A stretch of 64,000 nucleotides of DNA from Kitasatospora paranensis (GCF_039544005.1 NZ_BAABKV010000001.1:2170001-2234000); one strand, 5' to 3'; shown: positions 30,080-41,304, counted from the stretch's first letter. Notes: a model not told the origin generated them from the letters alone. Made by a program: numbers and translations.

Positions 30080-31168
30080 ATGTCAGAACTGCTGGTGGCC
30101 GTGGGGACCCAGAAGGGCCTCTTCCTCGGCCGGAGCGCCGACCGGAGGACCTGGGAGTTCACCGGGCCGCACTTCCCGATGAACGCCGTGTACTCGGTGG
30201 GGATCGACCGCCGCGGCGGCCGGGTGCGGCTGCTGGCCGGGGCCGACTCCAGTCACTGGGGCCCGTCGGTGTGGTGGTCCGACGACCTCGGGGCGACCTG
30301 GCAGGAGCCGGCCGCCCCGGCGGTGCGGTTCCCCGCACACACCGGCACCTCGCTGGAGCGGGTCTGGCAGCTCCAGCCCGCCGGCGACGAGGCGCCGGAC
30401 ACCGTCTACGCGGGGACGCAGCCCGCGGCCCTGTTCCGCTCCGACGACCGCGGCGAGAGCTTCGCGCTGGTCGAGTCGCTCTGGAACCACCCGCAGCGCA
30501 GCGAGTGGAACGCCGGCTTCGGCGGCCAGGGCCTGCACACCGTGCTCACCGACCCCCGGGACGCCCAGGCGGTGACCGTCGCCGTCTCCACCGGCGGCGT
30601 CTACCGGACGAAGGACGCCGGCGGGACGTGGTCGCCGTCCAACAGCGGCATCCGCGCCGAGTTCCTGCCGGACCACTTCCCGGAGTTCGGCCAGTGCGTG
30701 CACAAGGTCGCCCGGGACGGCGCCGACCCCGACCGGCTCTACCTGCAGAACCACGGCGGGGTGTACCGCAGCGACGACAACGGCACCAGCTGGACGGACG
30801 TGGGCGCCGGGCTGCCCGCCGTCTTCGGCTTCGGGCTGGCGGCCCACCCGCGGACGGGCGGCACCGCGTACCTCTTCCCGCTCAACGCGGACTTCTCCCG
30901 GCTGCCGGTCGGCAACCGGTGCCGGGTCTTCCGCACCCGGGACGCCGGCGAGACCTGGCAGCCGCTCTCCGCCGGTCTGCCGGACCAGCCGCACTTCGGG
31001 GTGGTGCTGCGCGACGCGCTGTGCACCGACGACGCGGACCCGGTCGGCGTGTACTTCGGCAACCGCAACGGCGAGGTGTTCGCCAGCGCCGACGAGGGCG
31101 ACACCTGGTCGATGGTCGCCTCGCACCTGCCGGACGTGCTCTGCGTCCGGGCCGTCGACCTGCCCTGA
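30080..31168 (+). CDS. BNR-repeat/sialidase-like beta-propeller protein
   Basis: A 362-residue protein with at least five Asp-box-like repeats (WWSDDLGATWQ, FRSDDRGESF, YRTKDAGGTW, YRSDDNGTSW, FRTRDAGETW, FASADEGDTW). These form the blades of a VPS10/BNR propeller of the exo-alpha-sialidase-like family. No signal peptide is present, so it is probably cytoplasmic and not a sialidase; catalytic Arg-triad residues cannot be assigned. The ATG at 30080 follows GGTAGGG. Function unknown. Confidence 0.85.
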   Translation: MSELLVAVGTQKGLFLGRSADRRTWEFTGPHFPMNAVYSVGIDRRGGRVRLLAGADSSHWGPSVWWSDDLGATWQEPAAPAVRFPAHTGTSLERVWQLQPAGDEAPDTVYAGTQPAALFRSDDRGESFALVESLWNHPQRSEWNAGFGGQGLHTVLTDPRDAQAVTVAVSTGGVYRTKDAGGTWSPSNSGIRAEFLPDHFPEFGQCVHKVARDGADPDRLYLQNHGGVYRSDDNGTSWTDVGAGLPAVFGFGLAAHPRTGGTAYLFPLNADFSRLPVGNRCRVFRTRDAGETWQPLSAGLPDQPHFGVVLRDALCTDDADPVGVYFGNRNGEVFASADEGDTWSMVASHLPDVLCVRAVDLP

Positions 31169-31201
31169 GCCCGCCCCTCGGACCGGCGGCGGGCGGTGCG
31201 G

Positions 31202-31648
31202 TCAGTGCTGCGGCTCGCCGACCCAGACCTCGGTGATGCCGCTGACGTAGCGCGCCCCGCAGACGTCCGCCGGGACGACCAGCTGCGGACCGGCGTCGTC
31301 CAGCGGCGTGCCGTCGATGCTGGTCGCCAGCAGGACCTGCTGGCCGCCGAACTCCGGGTCGATCTCCGCCCAGGACAGCACCGCGCGGTGGCCGTCGGCA
31401 CCGGCCACGTCCAGCAGCAGCCGCAGCCGCTGCCTGCGGCCGCGCAGGTCGACCCGGGGGCGGGCCGCGCGCAGCACGTCCCAGAGCCTGGGGCCCTCGA
31501 AGCCGTGCTCCTGCGGGCCGCTGCCCAGGCAGTCGAAGGTGACCCGGACACGGTGGGCGGGCAGCGCCCGGAGCTCGTCGACGGTCAGCTCCAGCGGCAG
31601 TTCGAGCCGGCCGTGGAAGCGGACTGCGGGTCTGACAGGGCTGCTCAT
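31202..31648 (-). CDS. Molybdopterin-binding (sulfite oxidase-type) domain protein
   Basis: A 148-residue protein covering the oxidoreductase molybdopterin-binding fold: LELPLELTVDELRALPAHRVRVTFDC (the Cys is in the usual metal-ligand position), HGFEGPRLWDVLRAA and the C-terminal TEVWV strand. It is shorter than sulfite oxidases and has no heme or dimerisation domain. Such short forms are common in actinobacteria and may bind cofactor without full activity. No Moco genes are nearby. Confidence 0.75.
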   Translation of the reverse strand: MSSPVRPAVRFHGRLELPLELTVDELRALPAHRVRVTFDCLGSGPQEHGFEGPRLWDVLRAARPRVDLRGRRQRLRLLLDVAGADGHRAVLSWAEIDPEFGGQQVLLATSIDGTPLDDAGPQLVVPADVCGARYVSGITEVWVGEPQH

Positions 31649-31962
31649 CGGCGTTCCCTCCCGGGCCGCCCCTTGCGACCCGGAGGGTCGATACCCGGAA
31701 GGGCTCGCCGATACGCGCCTGTCGCCCGATATTCACCGGCATCTGCCATGCAGAAGTGGTCTCGCACCTGGTATGTGCCAGATCGGACGGAGGGGCGCAA
31801 CTGGGCGGTCCGCCGGGCCCGCGGGCCGCCCGGAACAGCCCCGCTGGGCGATCCGACAAGGCGGGCGGACGTTCCGAGAACTTGCATTTACGATGCCCTT
31901 GGCCGCCTCGAACTCGCATCGGCGAGGGGCGCGGCAGAACGTCGGGCAACAAGGAGCAACAG
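31649..31962. other. Intergenic region between divergent genes (314 bases)
   Basis: No convincing gene. Contains the divergent promoters of the molybdopterin-fold gene and the PucR gene. An imperfect inverted repeat CTGGTATGTGCCAG is at 31768-31781 and the AAGGAG site for PucR is at 31951. Confidence 0.6.
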
Positions 31963-33466
31963 ATGATCGTCGGGGACCTGCTGGAACTGGACGGGCTGGA
32001 CATCGGCGTGGCCTGGGCCACGCCCGACCTCCTGGAGCGCCCGGTCACCGGGGTCACCTCCACCGACCTCCAGGACCCGGCGCGCTACCTCCAGCCCGGC
32101 GAGCTCGTCCTCACCGGCCTGGTCTGGTGGCGCCCGGAGGACGCCCGGGCCGCGGCCCGCTTCGCCACCTCGCTGCGCAGCGCGGAGGTCGCCGCGCTGC
32201 TGGCCGGCGAGGGCACCCACGGCAGCGTCCCGGCTCCGCTGGTCGACGCCTGCCGCACGCACGGCATCCCCTGCTCGCGGTGCCCGCGGGCACCAGCTTC
32301 CGGGCCGTCACCGACCGGGTCTACCTCCGGCTGTGGGGCGACCTCCAGGCCCGCTCGCCGGAGGTCGCGGCCGTCCCGGAGGCCGTCCGCGGCGAGCTGG
32401 TCGCCCTGATGCACACGGACGCCCCGCCGGCCCGGCTGCTCGCGCACGCCGCCGCCCGGCTGGGGCTCCCGGACTGCTCCATCACCACCACCGGCGGACG
32501 GGTGCTGGCCACCGCGACCACGACCACGCCGCCGACGGTCGCCGCCGCGGCCGGCCACGGCTCCGAACCGGCCTCCGCCGTGCCGGTCGGCGGCGCCGGG
32601 GACTCACCGTTCGACGGCTGGCTGCTCCGACCGCAAAATCGGCCCGATCCCGCGGCGGCCACCGTGCTGCGCGGGCTCGCCGAACTGCTCGGCCCGCAGG
32701 CCGCGCGGGCCCGGGCGGTGGCCGCCGCCCGCCGCCGCGGCGCGGCCCGGCTGCTCGACCTGCTGGAGCGGGACTCCCCGGGCTGCCGGACGCGCTGGCC
32801 GCCGTCGGCCTGCCCGAACAGGCCGCACTCACCCCGGTCGCGGCCCGGATCGACGGCGGGCCGCCGGTGTGGGCGGCCGCCGCGCTGGCCGAGGCACTGG
32901 AGCGGACGGGCGCGGCGTTCGCGGCCGCGCCGGACGGCCGGGAGGGTGCCGCCGCCCTGGTCGCGGCCCCGGCGGCGGCGGTGACGGCCGCGCTGCGCGA
33001 GGCCTGGCCGGCGCTGCAGCGGAACCTGACGCGGCGGCAGGCCCTGCGGGCAGGGGTCGGACCGACCGTCCGGCCGACCGGCCCGGAGCTGCGCGGCGGC
33101 CTCGTCCAGGCCGGCTACGCGCTCGACGCGGCCCCCGCCGCCGCGGTCGGCGCCAGCGCGGACCAGGTCTCCCTGGCCTCCCTGCTGCACGGCATCCCCA
33201 CCGAGGTGACCGGGGCGTTCCACCGCCGGCTGCTGGGCCCGGTGGCCGCCCACGACCGGGCGAACGCGGTGTCGCTGCTGGACACCCTGGGGACGTTCCT
33301 CGCGCACGACGGCTCCTGGGCCCGGACGGCGGAGGCGCTGCACATCCACGTGAACACGGTGCACTACCGGATCCGGCGGATCGAGGAGCTCACCGGGCGC
33401 AGCCTGGCCCGGCTGGAGGACCGCCTCGACCTTCGGGCGGCCCTGCTGTGCTCACCCGCTGGGTGA
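31963..33466 (+). CDS. PucR family transcriptional regulator, two frame breaks
   Basis: The N-terminal PucR domain starts MIVGDLLELDGLDIGVAW, with AAGGAG nine bases upstream. The frame breaks at the C4 tract 32268-32271 (repaired: HGIPLLAVPAGTSFRAVTDRVY) and again at C4 32776-32779 (repaired: ERDSPGLPDALAAVGLPEQ). The C-terminal helix-turn-helix typical of PucR/CdaR proteins reads TAEALHIHVNTVHYRIRRIE near the end. The repaired protein is about 501 residues. Relatives regulate purine, proline or polyamine catabolism. Its target here is not evident; the adjacent genes do not suggest a purine pathway. Confidence 0.88.
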
Positions 33467-33484
33467 GCCGTGCCGGCGGGCGGC

Positions 33485-33949
33485 TCAGCCGTCGCGGCCG
33501 CGCAGCCGGCGGCCGACCGTGCCCAGGCTGTCGGCGAGTCCGGCCAGCTGTTCGGGGCTGAGGACGTCGATCAGCGCCTCGCGGACGGCGGCGACGTGGC
33601 CGGGGGCGGCGTCCCGCAGCACCTCCCGGCCCTGCTCGGTGATCTCGGCGAAGACGCCGCGCACGTCGCTCGGGCAGGAGCGTCGGGAGACCAGCCCGCC
33701 GCGCTCCAACTGGCCGATCTGGTAGGTGAGTCCGCTCTTGGAGGTGATCAGGCGGTCGGCCAGGTCGGTCATCCGCAGCGATCCCTCGGGGACGGCGGAG
33801 AGCTGGACGAGGATCTCGTACTGGGTGTGCGAGAGGCCGGCGTCCTCCTTGAGCTGCCGCTCCAGGTGCCGGGCGACCAGGTTGGTGGCCGCGAGGAAGC
33901 CGCGCCAGGCGGCCATCTCGTTCTCGTTCAGCCAACGGGGTTCGTCCAT
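33485..33949 (-). CDS. MarR family regulator of the adjacent dioxygenase
   Basis: A 154-residue winged-helix repressor with DNA-recognition segment MTDLADRLITSKSGLTYQIGQLERGGLV and wing RRSCPSDVRGVFAEITEQGREVL. I use the ATG at 33949 because GGTAGG lies nine bases upstream; 33958 is the alternative. It is divergent from a DODA-like dioxygenase, with two TTCAA/TTGAA palindromes between them, the classic layout of an autoregulated MarR switch responding to an aromatic or oxidant ligand. Confidence 0.92.
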   Translation of the reverse strand: MDEPRWLNENEMAAWRGFLAATNLVARHLERQLKEDAGLSHTQYEILVQLSAVPEGSLRMTDLADRLITSKSGLTYQIGQLERGGLVSRRSCPSDVRGVFAEITEQGREVLRDAAPGHVAAVREALIDVLSPEQLAGLADSLGTVGRRLRGRDG

Positions 33950-33971
33950 GGGGGCCATCCTACCGCCATTG

Positions 33972-33983
33972 TTCAAATTTGAA
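33972..33983. promoter_or_regulatory. MarR operator 1 (TTCAAATTTGAA)
   Basis: A perfect 12-bp palindrome 22 bases upstream of the MarR start codon, placed to block the marR promoter. Confidence 0.85.
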
Positions 33984-34008
33984 TGAAGGTGTACCGTCGA
34001 CCCCAGAA

Positions 34009-34024
34009 GGTTCAAACTTGAACC
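34009..34024. promoter_or_regulatory. MarR operator 2 (GGTTCAA-AC-TTGAACC)
   Basis: A 16-base site, palindromic except for the central AC, sharing the TTCAA/TTGAA half-sites with operator 1. Its centre is 39 bases away, near four helical turns, and it is nearer the dioxygenase. Confidence 0.85.
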
Positions 34025-34100
34025 ATCGCCTGGGCGGCACCCCCGCCCGCACCCGGCACCGAGCACCCAGCCCGCCGCACCGGCACGGAGGACGATCCCG

Positions 34101-34883
34101 ATGAGCACCGCCGCCCCCGGGCGCATGCCCGCCCTCTACCTCTCGCACGGCGCGCCCCCGCTGGCCGACGACCCGGTCTGGCCCGGCCAGCTCGCCGCCT
34201 GGTCCGCCGACCTGCCGCGCCCCACCGCCATCCTGATGGTCTCCGCCCACTGGGAGGAGGCGCCGCTCGCCATCGGCGCCACCACCCCGCTGCCCCTGGT
34301 GTACGACTTCTGGGGCTTCCCGGAGCACTACTACCGCGTCCGGTACGCCGCCCCGGGCGCGCCCGGGCTCGCCGAGAACGTCCGCAAGCTGCTGCGCACC
34401 GCCGGCACCCCGGTGCAGGACGTCCCCGATCGCGGCCTCGACCACGGCGCCTACGTGCCGCTGGTCGAGATGTACCCGGACGCCGACATCCCGGTGCTCC
34501 AGATCTCGCTGCCGACCCTCGACCCCGGGCGGCTGCTGGAGATCGGGCGCCGGCTCGCCCCGCTGCGCGACGAGGGCGTGCTGATCGTCGGCAGCGGGTT
34601 CTTCACCCACAACCTGCGGGCGCTGAGCACCGACGGCCGGGTGACCTCGGTGATGGCCGAGTTCGACGACTGGGGCCGGCGCGCCCTGGAGGCCCGCGAC
34701 CTGGACGCCCTGCTCGACTTCGAGCACAAGGCCCCGGCCGGGCGGCTCGCCCACCCGCGCACCGAGCACTTCGCGCCGCTGTTCGTCACCCTCGGCGCCG
34801 GCGAGGCCGACCTCGGCGCGCAGCGCAGCGTGATCGACGGCTTCTGGATGGGTCTGGCCAAGCGCTCCGTCCAGCTCGGCTGA
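34101..34883 (+). CDS. Class III extradiol ring-cleavage dioxygenase (DODA-type)
   Basis: A 260-residue non-heme iron/zinc dioxygenase of the LigB/4,5-DOPA dioxygenase group. Likely metal and catalytic residues are in LSHGAPP (near residue 16), VSAHWEE (near 50), RGLDHGAYVPL (near 115) and GFFTHNL (near 172). It would open catechol-like rings. GGAGGA precedes the ATG. The divergent MarR gene and double operator suggest induction by an aromatic compound. Confidence 0.9.
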   Translation: MSTAAPGRMPALYLSHGAPPLADDPVWPGQLAAWSADLPRPTAILMVSAHWEEAPLAIGATTPLPLVYDFWGFPEHYYRVRYAAPGAPGLAENVRKLLRTAGTPVQDVPDRGLDHGAYVPLVEMYPDADIPVLQISLPTLDPGRLLEIGRRLAPLRDEGVLIVGSGFFTHNLRALSTDGRVTSVMAEFDDWGRRALEARDLDALLDFEHKAPAGRLAHPRTEHFAPLFVTLGAGEADLGAQRSVIDGFWMGLAKRSVQLG

Positions 34884-34909
34884 CCGCCCCCGCCGCCGGC
34901 CGGCGCCGG

Positions 34910-35553
34910 TCAGCGCGCGCAGGTGAAGCGCTCGCCGAGGTGCTGCGGCTGCTCGATCTCGTCCACCAGCGCCACCGCGAAGTCCGGGACGCTGATCCGG
35001 CTGCGGCCCTCCGCGTCGATCACCAGCCGGTCGGTGTCGGTGCGGTACTCGCCGGTGCGCTCACCCGGCTCGATGGTGGCGGCCGGGCTGAGCACCGTCC
35101 AGCGGATGTCGGACACCGTCCGGTAGAACGCCAGCGCGTCGCCGTGCGCGTGCATGATCTGCAGCACCGGGGCCGGCAGGCCCGGGGTGTCCCAGACCCG
35201 GACACCGGGCGCGGTCTCCAGGCTGCCGGCGCCGCCGACCGCGATCAGCCGCGGCGCGTCGGCCCCGAGCAGCCGCAGGCCCGCCACCAGGGAGCGGGCC
35301 GCCGGCTCGATCAGCCGCAGGTGGCCGGGGCCGTCACCGCCGCCGACCGCGCTGACCAGGACGTCCCTTCCTCCGCCGCCCGGGCCACGTCCTCGGCCAC
35401 CAGCACGTCGCCGCGGATCACCTCGCCGCTCAGCCCCTGGTACTTGGCCGGGTCGCGGACGGCCGCGGTCACCCGGTGGCCGCGCGCCAGCGCCTCGGTG
35501 ACGATGCACCGGCCGATCGCCCCGTTCGCCCCGAACACCACGATCTCCGCCAT
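34910..35553 (-). CDS. NAD(P)H-binding protein (atypical SDR/NmrA-like), one frame break
   Basis: The ATG at 35553 opens MAEIVVFGANGAIGRCIVTEALARGHRV, an atypical-SDR GxxGxxG fold with the following TAAVRDPAKY. The frame then breaks near the G3 run at 35364-35366. One extra G gives EEGDVLVSAVGGG and continues through a typical YRTVSDIRWTVLSPA active region to the end at 34910, about 214 residues. This matches the YwnB/BVR-B-like NAD(P)-dependent epimerase/reductase group. The reaction is unknown. Confidence 0.8.
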
Positions 35554-35653
35554 GCCGCACCCGCCCGTTCCGTCCGCCGCCCTGTCACCCCCAGCATCCG
35601 CCGCGCGCACCGCGTGCCCGCACCGACGCGGCGGCCGGTACTCCGTCCGGGTA

Positions 35654-35673
35654 ACACCCCCGATCGGGGGTGT
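35654..35673. promoter_or_regulatory. 20-bp perfect palindrome upstream of the acyl-CoA ligase
   Basis: ACACCCCCGATCGGGGGTGT lies 33 bases before the ligase ATG, between the divergent NAD(P)-binding gene and the ligase. It is a strong candidate operator; the convergent GAF-LuxR protein is the nearest regulator. Confidence 0.8.
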
Positions 35674-35706
35674 CCGCGGTGCGCGGGCCGCGGGCACAGT
35701 GACCCC

Positions 35707-37231
<1,525 letters not shown>

Positions 37232-37239
<8 letters not shown>

Positions 37240-37939
37240 TCAGCCCGTGCCGGCGGGCGGTGACCAGCAGCTCCACCCGGTTGCGGGCGCCGAGCTTGTG
37301 CATCGCGCCCTTCAGGTAGCCGGTCACGGTGGTGCCGGCGAGGCCGAGCCGGGCGGCGATCTCCGGACTCGTCCGGCCGGTCGCCGCCCAGCGCAGCACC
37401 TCGTGCTCACGCGGGGTCAGCCGGGCGCCGGTGCCCGGGCCGGACGAGCGCCCGGCCCACGCCGCGGCCCCCGCGATCGCCCGGGTCGCGGTGCGGGCCA
37501 GGTCGTTCACCGAGCCGATCCGGACGTCGCCGAACGGCACCACCGACCGCATCGACGCGTACACCACGCCGTGCACCCGGCCGCCGTTCACCAGCGGCAC
37601 GGTGAGCATCGCGTACAGGTCGTCGGCCCCCACCGCGGCGTCGTAGTGGTGCGAGATCGTGGTCGCCGCCCGGTAGTCGGCGACCCAGGTCGGCGCCCGC
37701 TCGGCGAGCGCCCGGCCGCCGAGCCCGGTGCCGGCCGGGACGCGGAGGTTGTGCAGGAGGTCCGCGCGGGTACCGGCCCAGTGGCGCAGCACCATCCCGT
37801 CCGGACCGTCGGGCACCCCGACCAGCCCCACGTCCGCGCCGCAGTCGGCGACGACCCGGCGGGCGAGGTCGGCGAGCACCGCGGCTTCGACCAGCTCGGC
37901 GGCGCGCGCGTCCGGAGGTTCGGGGGCTGCGCTCGTCAC
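37232..37939 (-). CDS. GAF domain LuxR-family transcriptional regulator
   Basis: A 235-residue regulator: N-terminal GAF sensor (about residues 15-165, with RVHGVVYASMRSVVPFGD) and C-terminal LuxR helix-turn-helix (LTPREHEVLRWAATGRTSPE, then RNRVELLVTARRHG). It shares architecture with regulators placed next to acyl-CoA ligase or dehydrogenase genes in actinobacteria. The GTG at 37939 is chosen as it begins just before the conserved region; 38014 is an upstream alternative. It is convergent with and overlaps the acyl-CoA ligase, which it may control through the palindrome at 35654-35673. Confidence 0.88.
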
Positions 37940-38028
37940 CGGGCGATTCTCACACGGGCCCCGGGGCTTGGGGAGGGGCGCGACACGACCCGTCTCGGAC
38001 GAGACCGGTCCCACCGAGAGAGGAACGC

Positions 38029-38814
38029 ATGACCGACATCACCGCCCTGCTGGACGACCTGCGGGCCGAGAACGACGCCCTGGACGCCCTGGTCGCGGAC
38101 CTCGACGCGGCCGGCATGGCCACCGCCACCCCGGCCGAGGGCTGGACGGTCGCCCACCAGCTCGCCCACCTCGCCTGGACCGACCACTGGTCACTGCTGG
38201 CGACCGGCGACCCGGAGGCCTTCCACGCCGCCGTGCAGCGGGAGTTCGAGTACGGCTACGACGCCGTCGACCGGGGCGCGGCCGAGGGCGCCCGCGAGGA
38301 CCCGGCGGCGCTGCTGGCGCGCTGGCGGACGGGCCGCCGGGAGCTGCTGGCGGCGCTGGCCGCCGTCCCGGACGGCACCCGGCTGCCCTGGTTCGGCCCG
38401 CCGATGAAGCCCGCCTCGATGGCGACCGCCCGGCTGATGGAGACCTGGGCGCACGGCCAGGACGTCGCCGACGCGCTCGGCGCCCGCCGGGAGCCGACCG
38501 CCCGGCTGCGGCACGTCGCGCACCTCGGGGTGCGCACCATGGGCTTCGCCTTCGCGGTGCACGGGCGGCCCGCGCCCACCGACCCGGTAAGGGTCGAACT
38601 GATCGGCCCGGCAGGAGAGTTCTGGGAGTGGGGGCCGGTGGACGCGGCGGACCGGGTGACCGGTCCGGCCCTGGACTTCTGCCTGCTGGTGACCCGCCGC
38701 CGCCACCTGGACGATCTCGGGCTGACCGCCGAGGGCGACACCGCCCGCGCCTGGCTGCCGATCGCCCAGGCCTTCGCCGGCCCGCCCGGCAAGGACCGTC
38801 CGCCGCTCGGGTGA
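38029..38814 (+). CDS. TIGR03084 family metal-binding protein (MDMPI/DinB-like)
   Basis: A 261-residue protein of the mycothiol-dependent maleylpyruvate isomerase/DinB superfamily. It has the N-terminal four-helix metal domain (EGWTVAHQLAHLAWTDHW with the first metal His, METWAHGQDVADALG with another) and a C-terminal domain. GAGAGAGGAACGC precedes the ATG. These proteins likely bind a divalent metal and mycothiol; the reaction is unknown. Confidence 0.88.
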   Translation: MTDITALLDDLRAENDALDALVADLDAAGMATATPAEGWTVAHQLAHLAWTDHWSLLATGDPEAFHAAVQREFEYGYDAVDRGAAEGAREDPAALLARWRTGRRELLAALAAVPDGTRLPWFGPPMKPASMATARLMETWAHGQDVADALGARREPTARLRHVAHLGVRTMGFAFAVHGRPAPTDPVRVELIGPAGEFWEWGPVDAADRVTGPALDFCLLVTRRRHLDDLGLTAEGDTARAWLPIAQAFAGPPGKDRPPLG

Positions 38815-38922
38815 AGGCCTCCTGACGGACTGTTACCGCGCCGAAACGGCGCGGGCACTCTCCGCTTCACACCGCTTCCCTACCGTCACCGCTCACACGG
38901 CCCCGACCGTCAGGAGTGGTGC

Positions 38923-40607
38923 ATGACCGAGATCGCCGACGCGTCCGCCCCCGCCGCCGCCGCGCGGGGCGGGGCCCACGCCGCTCGTACGCCAGGTCCG
39001 CCGCCGACGAGAGCCTGGAGGACTACTCGCTCCGCTACGCCCCGCACTCCTTCCGCCGCTGGTCGCCACTGGCCGTGGCGTCCACGGCCCTCGGCGGCAT
39101 CGCCTACCTCGCGGACTACGCGATCGGCGCGGGCATCGTGATGTCGTACGGGTTCACCAACGCGCTGGCGGCGATCCTCGCCGCGGCGGTGGTGATCTTC
39201 CTGACCGGCATCCCGATCGCGCGGGCCTGCGCGGCCAACGGCGTCGACATGGACCTGCTGACCCGGGGCTCCGGGTTCGGGTACTTCGGGTCGACGCTGA
39301 CGTCGCTGGTGTACGCCAGCTTCACGTTCATCTTCTTCGCCCTCGAAGGCTCGATCATGGCGCAGGCCTTCCACGCGGTGCTGCACATCCCGCTGCCGGT
39401 GGGGTACCTGCTGACCACGCTGATCGTCATCCCGATCGTGTTCAAGGGGATGAGCTGGATCGCCAGGGTGCAGGCGTGGACGCAGCCGATCTGGATCCTC
39501 GGCCTGGTGCTGCCGTTCGTCGTGCTGGCCGTCCACTCCCCCGGCGTGTTCGGCTCCTTCGCCCACTTCGGCGGCGTGCACGGGGCCGGCTCCGGCTTCA
39601 GCGTGCTCGGCTTCGGGCTGGGCACCGGCGTTGCGCTGTCGCTGATCGCGCAGATCGGCGAACAGGCGGACTACCTGCGGTTCATGCCGCAGCGCACCCC
39701 GCAGAACGCCCGCCGGTGGGACGTCGCGGTGCTGGCCGCCGGCCCCGGCTGGGTGGTGATCGGCGCACTCAAGCAACTCGGCGGCGCGCTGCTGGCGTTC
39801 GCCGCGCTGGGCGCCGTCGGCGAGGCCAGGGCGCTGGAGCCGATCGCGCCGTACGTGGAGTCGCTGCGGCCCTGGCTGGGGGCGGCGGCGCTGCCGGTGG
39901 CCGGGCTGTTCGTGGTGGTCTCCCAGGTGAAGATCAATTCGACCAACGCCTACTCGGGCTCGCTGTCCTGGTCGAACTTCTTCTCCCGGCTGACGCACCG
40001 CCATCCCGGCCGGGTCTGGTACATCTTCCTCAACTGCGGGGTCGCGCTGCTGCTGATGGAGATGAACATGTTCAGCGCGCTGGGCAGCCTGCTGGGCTTC
40101 TACTCCAATGTCGCGATCGCCTGGATCGGCGCAGTCACGGCCGACCTCGTGATCAACAAGCCGCTGGGGCTGAGCCCGAAGCACATCGAGTTCAAGCGCG
40201 CCTACCTGCACGCCGTCAACCCGGCCGGGTTCGGGGCGATGTGCGTGGCGGCGGCGGCGTCGATCGCCGCCTTCTTCGGCTGGTTCGGCAGCTACGCCGA
40301 GGCGTTCAGTCCGTTCATCGCACTGCTGCTGGCCATGGTGCTCAGCCCGGTGATCGCCCGGGCCACCAAGGGCCGGTACTACCTGGCCCGCCCCAACCCG
40401 GAGGCGGACGTCCTCGACGTCACCGAGACCCGGGGGTGCACGGTCTGCGAGGGCTCCTTCGAGGTGCCCGACACCGCGCACTGCCCGTTCCACCGGGGCA
40501 CCATCTGCTCGCTCTGCTGCAGCCTCGACGCCGACTGCCACGACAGCTGCACCCGCGGCGCCGCGGCCGGCCCGGTGGCGCTCGGGATGCCCACCGTGCC
40601 AAGCTGA
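38923..40607 (+). CDS. NCS1-type cytosine/purine permease family protein with C-terminal Cys-rich domain, one frame break
   Basis: The ATG at 38923 (AGGAG at 38911) opens MTEIADASAPAAAARGG, and the conserved SADESLEDYSLRYAPHSFRRW follows one frame over. One extra G in the adjacent G4 tracts 38966-38974 joins them into about 561 residues. About twelve membrane segments follow. Beyond them lies a cytosolic tail with CTVCEGSFEVPDTAHCPFH and CSLCCSLDADCHDSC, eight cysteines plus histidines, probably zinc- or Fe-S-binding. Purine permeases normally lack this tail, which resembles a motif seen in some amine or urea-metabolism permeases and sensor kinases. Substrate unknown. Confidence 0.85.
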
Positions 40608-40614
40608 CGCGCCG

Positions 40615-41211
40615 TCATGTCATGGCGGACACCCCCGTGCCGGCCGGCGGCTCCGGGTCGCCGGCCAGCCGGGCGTGCAGGTGCTCGTCGTGGTGCTGGC
40701 CGTCGCCGTAGCGGTGCGAGGCGCGCAGCGTGCCCTCCAGCCGGAAGCCGCAGCGCTCGGCGACCCCGCAGGAGGCGGCGTTGCCGACCGCGTGGGCGAG
40801 CTCCATCCGGCGCACGGCCGCGGTCGCGAACGCCCACCGGGCGGCGGCCGCGGTCGCCCGGGTCGCCACGCCCCGGCCGCGGGCGGCGGGCAGCAGCCGG
40901 TAGCCGATCCCGGCCTGGCCGTCCGGGCGGTTCAGCCAGTACAGCCCGACCGTGCCGAGCAGAGTGCCGCCGGCCGCGTCCAGGACGGCGAAGCCCGCCT
41001 GGTCGCCGGGCTCGCCGCTGCCCTCGGCGTGGCCCAGGATCCAGGCCGCCATGTCGGGTTCGCGGATCGGGTTCCAGCGGGCGACCTCGGGATCCGCCGC
41101 CACCTCGGCCATCGCGGGCGCGAGGTGCAGCAGCCCGGCGCCCCACGGGACGAGCTGCACGTCCCCGAGGTCCAGCGGGACGGGGGCGAAGCCTGGCGCG
41201 GTGCGGTTCAT
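40615..41211 (-). CDS. GNAT family N-acetyltransferase (RimJ/RimL-like)
   Basis: A 198-residue GNAT protein with acetyl-CoA-binding segment GIGYRLLPAARGRGVATRATAAAARW (the R/Q-x-x-G-x-A loop is RGRGVA), a preceding beta strand LGTVGLYWL and C-terminal RCGFRLEGTLRAS typical of RimL-type protein N-terminal acetyltransferases. Convergent with the permease, seven bases apart. The acceptor is unknown. Confidence 0.88.
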   Translation of the reverse strand: MNRTAPGFAPVPLDLGDVQLVPWGAGLLHLAPAMAEVAADPEVARWNPIREPDMAAWILGHAEGSGEPGDQAGFAVLDAAGGTLLGTVGLYWLNRPDGQAGIGYRLLPAARGRGVATRATAAAARWAFATAAVRRMELAHAVGNAASCGVAERCGFRLEGTLRASHRYGDGQHHDEHLHARLAGDPEPPAGTGVSAMT

Positions 41212-41304
41212 GGCACCCAGTCGTACCCGCCGGGGCGGCACGCTGCCACCGGTTTCCCGGGAGGCGGCGGGCCAAAGCGGCGGAAGGTGTGTGCGAGTGG
41301 CCCG

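Noticed and set aside
30080..31168. True secreted sialidase
   Set aside because: There is no signal peptide, and only the Asp-box propeller pattern is visible, not the catalytic residues.
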